A stretch of 64,000 nucleotides of DNA from Reticulitermes speratus (Eukaryota > Arthropoda > Insecta > Blattodea > Rhinotermitidae), in assembly GCA_021186555.1 (NCBI GenBank), contig JAJKFL010000014.1:22885033-22949032 (forward strand). Direction: 5' to 3'. Positions 50,565-61,941 of the stretch are shown one piece after another (position 1 is the stretch's first letter; each line of letters begins with the position of its first letter). Both the position numbers and the translations under genes were made by a program. The notes beneath the pieces were generated by a model. That model searched no databases, was not told the DNA's origin, and saw only the letters and a list, made by a program, of their open reading frames with translations.

Positions 50565-52396
50565 TGATCTTCTCCAAGTGCATCTTCAATTTTCCTCTCA
50601 ATCCTTCTTCTAAGTATCCTCGCTACTATCTTTGCTGCATGAGCGATGATGCTGATTGTGCGATGGTCGCTGCATTTTGTAGCTTTGGGCTTCTTCTTTA
50701 AGGCAATCATTGTAACTTCAATAAAATCTCTGGGCCATTCTCCAGTTACATACATGCTGTTGATCATCTGTGTCATTAGCCTTAGACCACCTTCTCCCAA
50801 CAATTTGAGTACATCCCCAGGTACATCATCATCTCCTGTAGCCTTCTTATCCCTCATCTCCTTGATAGCTTTTTCCACTTCACTTTGCAAAATATGAGGG
50901 CCTTTCTCATCTTCATCTACTTCATCTTCAGGTTCGACGTCTAGATGTTCTGGTCGATTAGCTCGATCGTAGAGCTCTGTGATATAATTCTCCCAAATTT
51001 GCAGTACTCTTCTCTGATTTATTATTATATTGCCTTGAGAGTCTTCGATGCCAATGTTTTGAATCCCATGGTTTTCTTTCCAACCTAGTTCCTTTGTCTT
51101 CATGTACATTAAATCATAACGTCCTATTCTTTGAAATTCTATGATCTCGTCGCATATGCTCTCCAGATATTCCTTCTTGGCGTTGTCCGTGGCTCTTTTC
51201 AATTCATTCCTCAGTCTTCTGTAGTTCTTCCGTCCTTCTTCATTGTTGACATTCTTCCATTTCCTTCGTTCATCCATTTTACTGATCATCTCCTGTGTAA
51301 TCCATGGCTTTCTTGCTCTCCTCTCGACTTTTCCAACCAAACCACTCATAGTATCTAACACACATTTCTTGATATTGTTCCACTGCACTTCCACATTCCC
51401 ACTTTCACATTTGATTGCACCAAGCTTTTCTTCTAGTCTATCGTGTACTACCTGTCGTTGAGCATATAGCTTCTCCAAATCCCATCTTGGTTTTTTCTTG
51501 TGGAACCTCATGATCTTCTTCAATCTGGTGCAGATCTTTGCAACCAGTAAATTGTGGTCAGAGTCAATATCTGCTCCAGGCAGTGTCTGCACATCCTTCA
51601 CACTGTTCCTGAATCGTTGTTTCACTAGTACATAGTCCAGCTGATATCGATTCCTATCTCCTGGTGATTTCCACGTGTACAATCTTCTTTTAGGTTTTTT
51701 GAACCATGTGTTTGTTATAACAAGTCCATTTCTTTCACAGAAGTCAATAAGCATTTGACCTCTCTGATTCCTCCTTCCCAGTCCATATGGTCCAACAGTG
51801 TTGTGATGTGCTTTATCTCCAACCACACTGTTCCAATCTCCCATTATAATCGTGTTTGTCGCACCCTTTCCATCCTCTTCAAGAATTTCTTCAATTATAT
51901 CATACAACTCTTCCACTTCTTCATCTTCATAGTCCGATGTTGGCATATACACTTGCACTATCAAAATACTTACCGGTTCTGCCTGCAATTTAATAGCAAT
52001 GATTCTGTCACTATACACACTCTTCTTAACAACACTTTTCACTACGCTTTTATGCACTACTATTGCTACGCCTCTTTCAGCACTGTCACCCCCGGAATAA
52101 TACACTGTATAATCACCACTTTTTATTTCACCTTGACCCTTCCACCGCACTTCACTAACACCTAGCACAGACACTGCGTTCTTCTGCATCTCTTTCTTCA
52201 AATTTTCGAGTTTTCCTCCTTGATTCAAGGTCCTTACGTTCCAAGTGCCTATCTTGAAGCTGTTCTGTTCATTCTGTGTCTTCTGCTTTTGTCTGTAGTC
52301 ATTACCGCGTGGTGTCTCCCCTAGAAACACTCCCCCCCGGAGATCCGAATGGGGGAGTAGTTTACCTCCGGAATGTTTTGTCTCCAGAGGAAGCAT
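50516..52396 (-). CDS. LINE ORF: AP-type endonuclease plus N-terminal reverse transcriptase
   Basis: 626 codons. Endonuclease motifs of the exonuclease III fold are in order: GTWNVRTL (50-57), catalytic Glu in GVSEVRW (82), GDWNS (186-190), LYTWKSPGDRNRYQLDYVLV (239-258) and SDHNLL (279-284). A linker rich in Lys/Arg/Glu follows, then the reverse-transcriptase entry region KATGDDDVPGDVLKLL and LKKKPKATKCSDHRTISI, where the expected Asn/Tyr-Arg-Pro signature reads HRTISI. After GEDQ the frame is wrong until the stop at 50516. The similarity to craniofacial development protein 2-like predictions reflects the RTE endonuclease from which that gene arose. Confidence 0.88.
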   Translation of the reverse strand: MLPLETKHSGGKLLPHSDLRGGVFLGETPRGNDYRQKQKTQNEQNSFKIGTWNVRTLNQGGKLENLKKEMQKNAVSVLGVSEVRWKGQGEIKSGDYTVYYSGGDSAERGVAIVVHKSVVKSVVKKSVYSDRIIAIKLQAEPVSILIVQVYMPTSDYEDEEVEELYDIIEEILEEDGKGATNTIIMGDWNSVVGDKAHHNTVGPYGLGRRNQRGQMLIDFCERNGLVITNTWFKKPKRRLYTWKSPGDRNRYQLDYVLVKQRFRNSVKDVQTLPGADIDSDHNLLVAKICTRLKKIMRFHKKKPRWDLEKLYAQRQVVHDRLEEKLGAIKCESGNVEVQWNNIKKCVLDTMSGLVGKVERRARKPWITQEMISKMDERRKWKNVNNEEGRKNYRRLRNELKRATDNAKKEYLESICDEIIEFQRIGRYDLMYMKTKELGWKENHGIQNIGIEDSQGNIIINQRRVLQIWENYITELYDRANRPEHLDVEPEDEVDEDEKGPHILQSEVEKAIKEMRDKKATGDDDVPGDVLKLLGEGGLRLMTQMINSMYVTGEWPRDFIEVTMIALKKKPKATKCSDHRTISIIAHAAKIVARILRRRIERKIEDALGEDQLDLEEEKELGMQLGC

Positions 52397-52783
52397 CTCG
52401 CATTTGGCATTTGTCTCTGTTTCTGGAAGAGACTATCCAGGAAAAGTAATAATGTGGTAGTTTTTCCATTTGCTTTCCACATCGCAGTACAGCAGCCGTT
52501 CAGACCAATCTGGTCACGCCTGTTGCTACACGATCATGAACCATCTCGAGCATCATTTGCTCTGTGCTTCATGTCGCTACTGATGTCGCTGCTTCCGGCA
52601 TCAGGGGAGCTTTTATTCGGTTTCCCATCTCCTAGGCATCTCTCTTCGTCTGGTTCCTACCCTTTTGATCTGTCCGGCTTGGGAGACCCTACTGGTAGCA
52701 ATGCTACCGCCGGCTTAGCTCTCAGGGTCACTGGAACTCACAAGCCCCTCTACCACGGCAAGGTGAAGATACCAACAAAGGGG

Positions 52784-52794
52784 GTGACGAACAT
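52784..52794. repeat. Target-site duplication, 5' side of LINE
   Basis: GTGACGAACAT, identical to 49368-49378. Removing the LINE and one copy gives continuous flanking sequence TTTTGTGACGAACATATCAC. Confidence 0.9.
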
Positions 52795-55499
52795 ATCACT
52801 CAAAAATTGTTTTGTAATTTTAAAAAGCGAGTGGAGATGCCGACTAAATTTTAAAGTAATTTTATAACTATTGCTTACCAACATCTAAACATTTACTAAA
52901 TTTCCTCGAGTAATGAGAAAATTTGTGAATCAAATCGCTACGGCAGAAAAAAAAAATTTCTAAAAATGTCGTCGGTGATACTAAATTCTTATTCCTTTTT
53001 CCAAACAAATAAAAAAAGTATCCAAGCTGCGTCCCGCAGAGTCAGACATAATTCGTTCGTGATAATCTAATATAGACTAGCAAAATTTTGTAATAGGCCC
53101 TATAATACATGTTTTTTGATTTTAGAAATAAAATGTAGTTTTGGCGTTTGTAATGGTTCCATAGCGTTTACGCTCTCCAGAAAGTAGATCCAATACGATT
53201 CTTAAAGAAAATTGTCCTTGAAGGAGGCCTAAATTACGCAGTATAAGTTCCACAAAAACAGTACCTCAGGGGACCCGTATTTAATGTGAGCCACATTTCT
53301 TTCCTCTCCCTGTAAGTGCGAATTTCCTTTTCTTACTCTCTTTTTCTTAATCTTTATATATGTATTTTTTCTATCTCTTGGCACTCATTTCCTGCCAGAT
53401 AAAGAAGCATGCGTAAGACACATTCTGATTAGCTATTCAGTACATAAGAGTGTTCACTGTACTACGTTCGTATGATGTGATATGCAACAAACTGAAGACA
53501 TGTAATGCCATAATTTGTTTTAACATTAGGCAGCCTTTCGTTTCACCCGAAAATTACTAGAAGGAATTTCATTAACTTTTGTATCGTTTGAGGTTTTAGT
53601 GGGATTGTTATGCTATTATTAAATCACTTGTTTGTTATGATTAATAGCGGGTCACTATATTTTAAGAGGAAAGCAACTTGCTTAACAGATTCCATTCATG
53701 ACTGGTTCTTTAGAAAATGTTACAGTTATCCGTGTCATAATCCCTATTTTTAATATTTGTGAATGGATATAATGATGTTTATAAATGACGTAAATTAAAC
53801 AAAGAAATTCTCCTAAGTCACAGTGCTAGTAATGTCTCGTGCCCGCCTGTAACTGAACGGGCTAATTAGAAGATGACAATAACCTCACGAAGAATATTAT
53901 TATGTAGTAAATGGGAGGGAGGAGGAGGCTGCTATAACTAATGGAAAAAGTTCATATTGTCTATACAGTATTCATTTTGTAATCGAAATTCTAGCTCGCG
54001 TTACAGTCAGTGCAGATAAGGCACTAAAGCCCTGCCGGGATGAATGGGGTCTTAGAAAGCTGGAGTATCTAACTAGCCTGAGATAAAGTTTTATAAAGTT
54101 AACCTAATCGGTTTAACCCACCTGAGAGCGGTGACGTTCTGTGTATGCCACACATACTGGACCTTAACAATATAGATTCAATAACTGAGACAAATATGAA
54201 AATCGGAGTGTGGTGAAGTTAGTGAAATATTTGCTGGAAATTAGGGCCTTTAACGTGAAAAATCAAAGTGCGACCACAAGTACGTCTCTTTAACACTTTC
54301 GTGCCTGAAAGTCTCACACGTTATCTTAAAAATTTCAGTTCTATACTCACAGACAACAAACGACTTTTCAGTCACAAAGACCTATTTCTTAATGGTGCTT
54401 AGGAGAGTAATCGCTCTTTGTTATGAGATTCGTATGAAATACGTAAATATACTGCATGAGAAAAATGAAGAGTATTTGATTGTCAAAGCAGGTGGACGTA
54501 CTGACCTGGATACCGCTATGTTTTACAAAGTTAAAAGCAAGACTCTTCTTCAGAGTAATGGCGTGATGGTTATGTACCAATAATTCAGCAGGGGACGCTC
54601 CGAGCATATCTACAGGTACTATTCCAAATTCTGTCTCAGGTACTAGGACATAATTTGCTTGAAATAGAAAGAGTTTGTAGTAAAAGTATCCAATTTTGTG
54701 TCACACCCTATTTCTTAGTACACCACTATAAATTTGCCACTGATTTATATACGCTCGCTACAGTTAGTTGTAACAGCCCTGCAGTTCTACATAGATGTTT
54801 CCATAATGGATAATAAGATTTGAAAGTTTCACGGCAAATAAATTACAAGAGAATTTCCCAGGAGGATCAGCAGTGACGCGGAAGCCGCACTTTATCGCCT
54901 CTTAAATTTTCAGGCAGTTTCTTTCACAGTACTACAAGAAAGATATCTTGGTATGGCTGTAATCCTGATGGGTTACTGGTACTTACTTTTCAGATAATCC
55001 TACCAGTAATTCAGTGTATAATGTCGCCTATCCATATGTTTCATACTGTCCAAGCCCCATAAAATTCGGAATGGCCTGTGAAATATAACCTTATCTCAAA
55101 ATGAAGACGCTCATTTTTTTCCCCACTTTCATGTTAGGGATTTGAGGATAGATTTTACGCTTTCCCCGTAATTGAACCATGCATTGATCGGGAGTCACAG
55201 GAACAGGGTCCTAACGATTGCCTCAGCAGCGCCACCATCACAAATATATCTTCCGTCCACACACCTGAAAGCCAGAGTAGTGCTGCAGTGTGTGTACTGA
55301 TTTTCTCATTTCAGCGTCCTTTTTTTGTTCTGAGGTGCTAAGACTTACTTGTAGTCATAGTTCAAGAAGTGAGGTATATGTGAGAATACGCAAGTATCCA
55401 TGATTTTTGGTGGTAGTAGTAATAGTAGTAGTAGTATATTATTATTATTATATAAAATTTATTGTACTCATAATAACTATTTCATATGCAGTCTGATAC
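52795..55499. other. 2.7 kb without a recognisable gene
   Basis: AT-rich with short ORFs only. A TAG/TAT-rich patch lies at 55408-55450 just before the inverted pair. No boxes, hairpins or protein motifs were recognised. Confidence 0.5.
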
Positions 55500-55579
55500 T
55501 GTTAAACTTCACAACACCCAGACCAACAAAAGGCACAGTACTGTTCCTTAGGTATTTACATTACAATATCACATTGAAC

Positions 55580-55622
55580 ATTCCTACATATTTCGATCCC
55601 CAATGGATCATCATCAAGGAAT
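55580..55622 (-). ncRNA. Hammerhead-like motif, left arm
   Basis: On the minus strand: AUUCC (55622-55618), core UUGAUGA (55617-55611, C3 changed to U), helix II GAUCC with GGAUC (within 55609-55595), GAAA (55594-55591), a short loop, GUA (55587-55585), then GGAAU (55584-55580) pairing fully with AUUCC. Helix I is five Watson-Crick pairs. The core change and the U at 55590, where a C is usual, should reduce or abolish cleavage. Confidence 0.45.
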
Positions 55623-56020
55623 CAAATCCAGGCAAAACCGCATAAAAACAAACTAGCAACCTTTGCGTACAGCAGAAAGGTGTAAAAAAGTTAAACAGTT
55701 AACTTTCAGACAATTCTTTTTTATATAGTTGTTTAAGTGTAGTAGATCCTGGTATACTGGAAATTAATTTAAAAAAACATTAAATTAATTAAAATATAAA
55801 CATCTAAAATATATAAATGTACAAAACATAAATAAAGGCTTAGATCATAGAAGGATAGTTGTGATAACCAGCGCAGCACGTACCAGTATTTCGGAGGCAG
55901 CCTACGTACTTAACGAAAGATAACAGTACTGAGATTCAGTATGTTCGGGCGGACTGCAAGCGTGACGTAACTGAGGATCCTATGTAAGTTGGTAAAGTGG
56001 ATTGTGTTCTCCTGTTGATT

Positions 56021-56066
56021 TGATTCCCTGATGATGATCCCTTGGAAATCGAAACGTGTAAGAATA
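56021..56066 (+). ncRNA. Hammerhead-like motif with intact core, right arm
   Basis: In order: AUUC then C (56023-56027), core CUGAUGA (56028-56034), helix II strand GAUCC (56036-56040) with the weaker partner GAAAUC (56045-56050), GAAAC (56051-56055), GU, GUA (56058-56060), then AGAAU (56061-56065). Helix I has four pairs (AUUC with GAAU) after one mismatch next to the cleavage site. The conserved core is complete. Helix II carries mismatches that the left arm does not have, so each arm has decayed differently. Confidence 0.5.
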
Positions 56067-56150
56067 TTCAATGTAATTTTGTAATATAAATATCTGAGGA
56101 ACAGTATTGTGCATTTCTTTGGTCTGGGCGTTGTGAATTGGTTCGCGACA

Positions 56151-57965
56151 GTGCACAGAATAAACAATATAAACTTTCAAACTTATGTGTGGAATTGGAT
56201 CTACCAATGCCTGTTGAATGAAAGACATGGAGACTGAGGTTAGAGTTTACCACGGTAGTGAATATTGATACTGTAGTCTTCTGAATGATTAGGCCATGCA
56301 GACTGCTAGGTTAATGACAACTTCTCAGAAGCCTATATTGCCTCCATGTTTGCCAGTTCACTTCATTTATATCCTTAACATGCAGGCAGTGTGTTTTTCC
56401 GAAACGTGTGAAACCACTTGTCATATTACATGGTGTCAAAACACAGAAGATAACAATACTGAAGCAGAAAGCAAATTGTTTGAACAAACTGGATTTATTT
56501 TTGTTACCGAGGTACAATAACATTTTTATAAGTTGGCTTTGTTGAAAATGCGATAAAATACTTTGAAATTCTGAATTGTGTAAGGCGACAGAATATGGGG
56601 GCAAGTAGAAAGATAAGAGAAGTGCTGGCATTTCAGGAACGTTTTATATGGAAGCGGCACTCGGAGATAAGAACAACAAAATTGTTAGTAAACTTCGAAC
56701 AGTGGATATGTAAATTCTAGGAAACATGGAGCAATATTTTGTATTGAACGATATTAAAAATTAAGACATACTCAATATCCTTTACTGACATGCATAATGT
56801 AAGAAAGTATCACTGCCGGTAGAAATATTTTAGTATTACACGAAAACAGAGAGAGCCTTCTGTGTTACTGTGTATAAATACTAGTTGTTTAACATAAAAT
56901 TCCTTATATTAACGTCTCATTTAAAGTTATGAAAGCAGCAGTGAACATTAAATTACCATACAGCTGGGACTTATATATCAGGCTGAGTAATCGTCAATTT
57001 CCGAAGAATAACCTGCATCACCGACTTCATTATTTCGCAGTTAATTGGCTCAATAAGTAGTTAGTTAATGTTATAATTACTGTTCTATAAATGATGGTCA
57101 GTTATTACGGTAACAATGCCGTAGCGTTTTATCTTGTTCCTTTGGATAATGAGGTTGCTTTTTTGGTATGTCTAATGGGCACTAATGGAGTGACTCCAAT
57201 GCTCTTACATATATTCTAATCCTGCCAGTAAGTCCGGTCTTGTGCTTATTCTGTTTTCCATAAGTGACATGTACTGTTCTCTAAAGAACATTGGACTGAA
57301 AACAGGACATTTAACAGCTCCGTCTACAGTCTAACGAATTGTTAAAAATAACTTTTTTTTAATATTTTTGCTTTAATACGTGTTGTTTTAAACGTACACT
57401 TTCAATAAGTAATATATTTTTTCTGTACTGTAAATATCTGGGGTCTTTCTCAGATAAGACATTATAATATAGGTTACGTATTTAGTTTGACTTAAATGTA
57501 GTCGATACATGCGAAGTGTTGCTCTTTACTTCAAAGGTTCCACATTGAATGTAATGAGGAGTTGACTTCGTAATGTGATGATAATGAGGGCATTCACTGT
57601 AGGTTAGTGGTGTTGATGCCCTTCATACAGCTTAGCAAATGAACACACACACCCAATTTAGAGTAGGATGTGAGTATATTGAAATTCTAGGACTCATGTT
57701 CTACAGAGTATAACAGTAATGATATTCGTGCTCTATTAGAGAATAGGAAACCTAATCAAAATAACCATCCACCCAACCAGTAACCATATACTGCGATTAT
57801 TCCCCCCTAATTTGTTACTAATTGATGATAACATTGAATAGCAGGTAATAACATCTGAATGGGTGTGGCCTGCTGTTTGATGTAGAACTGACGCCCCTCA
57901 GCATACAACGGCCTTTACTAATACTGTTAGAAGAGTTAATACATAACCATTAAGACGATTAATCT
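56151..57965. other. 1.8 kb without a recognisable gene
   Basis: A 106-codon minus ORF at 56311-56631 overlaps a plus ORF and shows no family signature. The rest is AT-rich and unremarkable. Confidence 0.45.
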
Positions 57966-57971
57966 TACAAT

Positions 57972-58036
57972 ATTGGCTGCGCAGTCTAAGGCTAGTGCTG
58001 GTCGATTGCCGGGGTTGCTTGTTCTAAACCCTTTCG
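57972..58036 (+). repeat. tRNA-like SINE head or tRNA pseudogene
   Basis: TTGGCTGCGCAGTCTAAGGC resembles the SINE A head (GTGGCCGCGCGGTCTAAGGC). About 30 bp later GGTTGCTTGTTCTAAACCC sits where a B box (GGTTCGAATCC) should be. The downstream part does not match the SINE A body, so it is a different or heavily decayed element. Confidence 0.4.
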
Positions 58037-58155
58037 GATGATGAATGTACATATGTCTACGATTCTTTAAGTTTAGTTGTCTCGTTTTAGGAAATACTTG
58101 GAATAAATGTACCCCTTCTGAGGAGTTCTACAAAATGTTTAAAGAGTTTACCTGA

Positions 58156-58207
58156 ACAGCACCAGCAGCAACAGCAACTGCAGCAGCAGCAACAACAACA
58201 ACAACAA
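58156..58207 (+). repeat. CAG/CAA compound microsatellite
   Basis: CAGCACCAGCAGCAACAGCA grading into (CAA)n, 52 bp. It resembles a miniature of the large CAG tract but is clean at its edges. Confidence 0.88.
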
Positions 58208-59229
58208 AGATTAGACCTCAGTGTCAAATGGGCTGCACACCCTTCTGTATTTATTCACCTTCCGGGATGTACCGGTCAATGTTAAGAGTTATTTCTTCCA
58301 AGTGTTCCACAATAACTGTTTTTACCTGAAGGAGTTTAATATCTTATTCTTTTCTTATACTTTTCCTTCCACAATTTTAACTTTCCTTTGAAAGCTGTCG
58401 AATTCTCTTAACTCAGTCATTGTCTAGGTATTTTATTTCATTGAAATGCTCGCCTTATTAATTTCCGCACGTATAGCTGAGGGTCAGGTTAATTTAACGT
58501 CGACTTGGCATTCGAGAACCTAGGAGACATAACATTATGCATCTAAATAAAAGAATCATAAACATCCTGCTCGAAGATAATTTTAAATCCATACCAAGAT
58601 TATAGTAATAGTCTGCACCGCCATGTAGTTTTCGAAAACAGACTACACGGCGTCATATAATACACAACCTATTGATGATTTCACTTTTCTGTGAACTTGA
58701 AATATTACAAGTTTAAGTCCGATCTAAAAATTTCAAAGATAAGGTTTTTATTATTATAAATAACTAACATTGTGACCGGTATATCCTATAGTTACTAGTA
58801 CAATTTATTTTTGTAATAGGATTACTTTCTGTGTTATATCCCATTCTTTCTCATATTATGAAAATAAGTACCATGTTAATACTTTTAAAAAGAACTTATT
58901 TAATGAGATCTTTAAATAACACTCATTTTAGCACATGCGTTAGTTTCGAAGATTTCCCTGGTATTCCCAGAAAGATTTCTTTAAAAAACAGGGGATAGGC
59001 TATGTCAACATCGGACAGTGATCAGTAGCCATCTAACTGACATGTGCTATCCCATATCATCCTACATAGTACACATTTCAAAGTATTGAAATGTGTGATG
59101 TTACGAGCATGGAATTATTACTGAAGCTGAATTACCTTACTGCAACATTCTTGAAGCGTTTTGAGTTCCAATATAATTGCAGCATATTTTCTGAGAATTT
59201 GTAATAAAAAATGTTTTTATGCGAATGAG

Positions 59230-59518
59230 AAGCGTAGCCTGTACAGTGACTAGGCTACGGGCTGAATGGCCGAGGATTTATTCTTATTCCAGTAGCGGCA
59301 AGAGGTTTTCTCTTCGTCAAAACATGTAGACAGGCTCTGGGACTCACCCAGCTACGTGTACAGTATGTATCGGAGAGCACTTTCACTGGGGAAAAAGTGA
59401 CCGTGGCTTGAAGCTGACCACTAACCTGCATCAAATACCGAGGTTCAGAATGAACGGAGCTGTATCCCTATCCCTAACGCCTACCCTCTTCCCTATTGGC
59501 ATCATGGCGTGCACCAGG
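59230..59518 (+). repeat. SINE B copy 6 (diverged)
   Basis: The head AGCGTAGCCTGTACAGTGAC with TAGGCTACGGGCTG parallels GCGTAGTCGGTATAGCGACTC...CTACGGG. Then AAGAGGTTTTCTCTTCG, ACAGGCTCTGGGACTCACCC and a tail-side TACCGAGGTTCAGAATGAACG in the same order as other copies. The B box is badly eroded. Confidence 0.75.
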
Positions 59519-61639
59519 AAAACCTTGCCAGTATGATGAAGTTCCTGCAGAATGACAGAGCATCGCTTTATGAAGAAAGGTTACGGATCGTACTGTAAAT
59601 TTCCAACAGAGATAGATTTTTGGTACTCTGCATCCCAGCGTTCAATGTGACTGGTACCTTCACCAAGCACCAGTACTTGAAAAGTATGACAACTGGGCAC
59701 CTCGCTCTAAAGGAGGAGAAGGCAAACGTGATGTTTATGTAAGTAAAGCTGTGTAAGTTTAGTAATTCGAAGTACAGAATGGGTTAATTTTCCTTTTGGA
59801 AAATTTCGTGGAAAGCTTGCACTTGGCAACTGAAAGTAGCATCAAGTTTACTCTACAATTACTTAAACAATCAACACGTATGCAAGGAACGGTTATTTGG
59901 GAAAAAAGTCAGCGAATTAGACTGAGACTCAGTGAGAGATTCTGTCTTGGTTACGGACATTATGCACGCAGTTAGTTCCTTGTTCCTTGCTTTTGCAATC
60001 TAAAATTTTCATGAAGAAAATAAAGCAGCTACAGTGAGTTAAGGTGACAGGAAATGTGGTCGTGCGATGTCAGTCTGTCGTTTAAACTTCTATTCGAATT
60101 TTCTCTTTCGACTGAATGAACTTTGTTCTACTTGCTGTCCGTGACATGGTTTACAAATGAGCACGTGGAAATAGAAAGCGCCTGCTCAGATAGAGAGAAA
60201 GTTTAAATCTTATAAAATTAAATTTTTAAAGCGTGAATAGAGTACTGAAGAAAGAATGGCTTACTAAGATTTAACATAACTCTTTCTTTTACAGGCTTTT
60301 TCACGTATATGCCACGGCATGGAATCTACATTTGTGTATTTTTTGTTTCCATGCCGGTGACAAATATAGTTTCTTGCAAACTTTTGTGTAACTTAATTGT
60401 ACATCTCTAATGTATTTGGATTTCCAGACATGCTTAGTAATCTTCATCCGGTCATTTTCAAACGATGGTCGTTGAACATGGCGATTCGAATTTTAACGTA
60501 CCAATATGGCAGGTCACTTTTAAGCTTGAGGTGTAGAAAAAGTTTATTTCCACTGAATAAATATTCAACCCCTTCGGAATCGGTTATGAAAGCGAGGCCA
60601 AATATGTAGGAGGAAGCGTTTTTTCCGGAAGGTTCTTCATTGTATAAGCTATTGGTATGAGGTGTGCGTACTCAAACCTCATTACTGTTGCCACAGATTT
60701 CATACCTCATGAAAACAAATATGTGGTAACATCAGTTTAGAAACACCGCTTCTCTGTGTCCGTATACATTCCGCCTGCAGTAATAAACCACTGAGTTCCG
60801 TGAAGGGCAGGGAATTTCTTGACAAACATAGCGAGTATCTGCTTCTGGAAGTGTTCGTGTGGAGCAAGTTCTGACATTGAAATTGTTGGCTTGTATTCAG
60901 GAGGTGAGCATTTCCTATCTCGACCGGTTCGCCAATTACCCCCAACTGGGGTTTTTCTTTATTTTCCTCAGTCCTTCAGACGAATACCGGGATATTACAA
61001 TCTTAGTAATTATATAAACAAAGATGCTTTACTGGGGAGTAACCCGTAATTGTCTACAGTGTGCCTACTTCAAGTTTCGGCCTCTCCTGGGCTATTGTCG
61101 TAGAGTATCAATTAATCAAAAAGAGAACTTATAAAGATACAATATTTCTTATATCGTCAAATCGATTATCCATTGACAAATGTAAAATATAAAGGCTTAA
61201 AAACGTTGAGTAAGTTGGGATGGTCAGTGCTTAATTGGAACATGTGTGTCTGTTTTCTTCCAAAACTAATCACTCAGTCAAAAATTTTTTGGTTTTTTAA
61301 CCATGTGATGTCACACGTAAAAGCACATATTCAGTCTTTAGACAAAAATGGTGCCCAAAACTTTCACAGTTAAAATTACGTTAAAACGTCGTGTAAACTG
61401 TGTTGTGCTTGTGGAGGCTTCAGAGTGGAACCGTTTTCACACTCAAGCCCTGTACTCCACGTTTTACATTTTGTATTTGTAAATGCATACTGGATATTAT
61501 GGTGTATGCGACATTGTATCTTTGTAACTCATTATTAATGGCCCAGGAGGGATCGAAACGTGTCAGGGGTAAACTGTAGGCAGTTAGGGGTTAATCCTCA
61601 ATAAAGTGTCTTTGTTGGTTTAATCACCAAGTTTGCATA
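59519..61639. other. 2.1 kb without a recognisable gene
   Basis: Short ORFs only. At 61543-61565 GGGATCGAAACGTGTCAGG resembles the 3' half of the hammerhead-like motifs, but CUGANGA is not intact. Confidence 0.45.
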
Positions 61640-61931
61640 GGGCCGTGCCATGGCTCAGGTTAGTCGCCGGCCTCCCACCGTGGAGGCCGGGTTCGATACC
61701 GGGTCAGTCCATGTGGGATTTGTGGTGGACACAGTGGCACTGGGACAGGTTTTTTCCAGAGTACTTCAGTTCTCCTCTGTCAATTCCATTCCACCGGTGC
61801 TCCATTACTTGGAAAAATGAAAAAAACTGATCATCTTGCTCTTCATCTTTATCACAGGGTTCCACAATACGCCTTAAGGCTACGGTGCGTCCGTAGCTTC
61901 TGCTGCGGGGCCCTTCTCCACAAAAAAAAAA
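61640..61931 (+). repeat. SINE C copy 3 (full length)
   Basis: Head GGGCCGTGCCATGGCTCAGG with TTAGTCGCCGGCCTCCCACC, B box GGTTCGATACC, CAGTCCATGTGGGATTTG, then a body with CAGTTCTCCTCTGTCAATTC and GGTGCTCCATTACTTGG. The 3' block GCGTCCGTAGCTTCTGCTGC ends GGGGCCCTTCTCC followed by an A-run. GTTTGCATAG (61631-61640) and GATTGCTTAG (61932-61941) may be an eroded target duplication. This is the reference copy for the other SINE C fragments. Confidence 0.88.
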
Positions 61932-61941
61932 GATTGCTTAG

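Larger units (their letters stand above)
49379..52783 (-). mobile_element. Near full-length RTE/BovB-type LINE, 3.4 kb
   Basis: Read on the minus strand: a 5' region with TTCACCTTGCCGTGGTAGAGG and CCCTGAGAGCTAAGCCGG, a block I recall from RTE-type elements; then an apurinic-type endonuclease, a reverse transcriptase, a very short 3' end and a GAATGAATGAATG tail next to the target site. Exact 11-bp duplications (GTGACGAACAT) flank it. RTE elements are typically about 3.2-3.5 kb with one main ORF and a short 3' UTR ending in a simple repeat, all seen here. A single-base deletion near 50562 splits the ORF, so this copy is probably not autonomous. Confidence 0.9.
55500..56150. mobile_element. Inverted pair carrying hammerhead-like motifs
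   Basis: The left arm (about 55505-55635) and right arm (about 56012-56145) are inverted copies. Landmarks are CACAACACCCAGACCA against TGGTCTGGGCGTTGTG, AGTACTGTTCCT against AGGAACAGTATTGT, and GGATCATCATCAAGGAATCAA against its complement. The spacer of about 375 bp is AT-rich and has no ORF. Each arm contains one hammerhead-like motif, on opposite strands. The arrangement recalls the inverted pseudo-LTRs of Penelope-like elements, without their reverse transcriptase. Confidence 0.72.

Noticed and set aside
50113..52867. Plus-strand ORFs of 72-166 codons across the LINE
   Set aside because: They are antisense shadows of the endonuclease and reverse-transcriptase frames or of the LINE 5' region.
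61543..61565. Possible hammerhead at GATCGAAACGTGTC
   Set aside because: The CUGANGA half is not present (CCCAGGA) and helix II cannot form properly.
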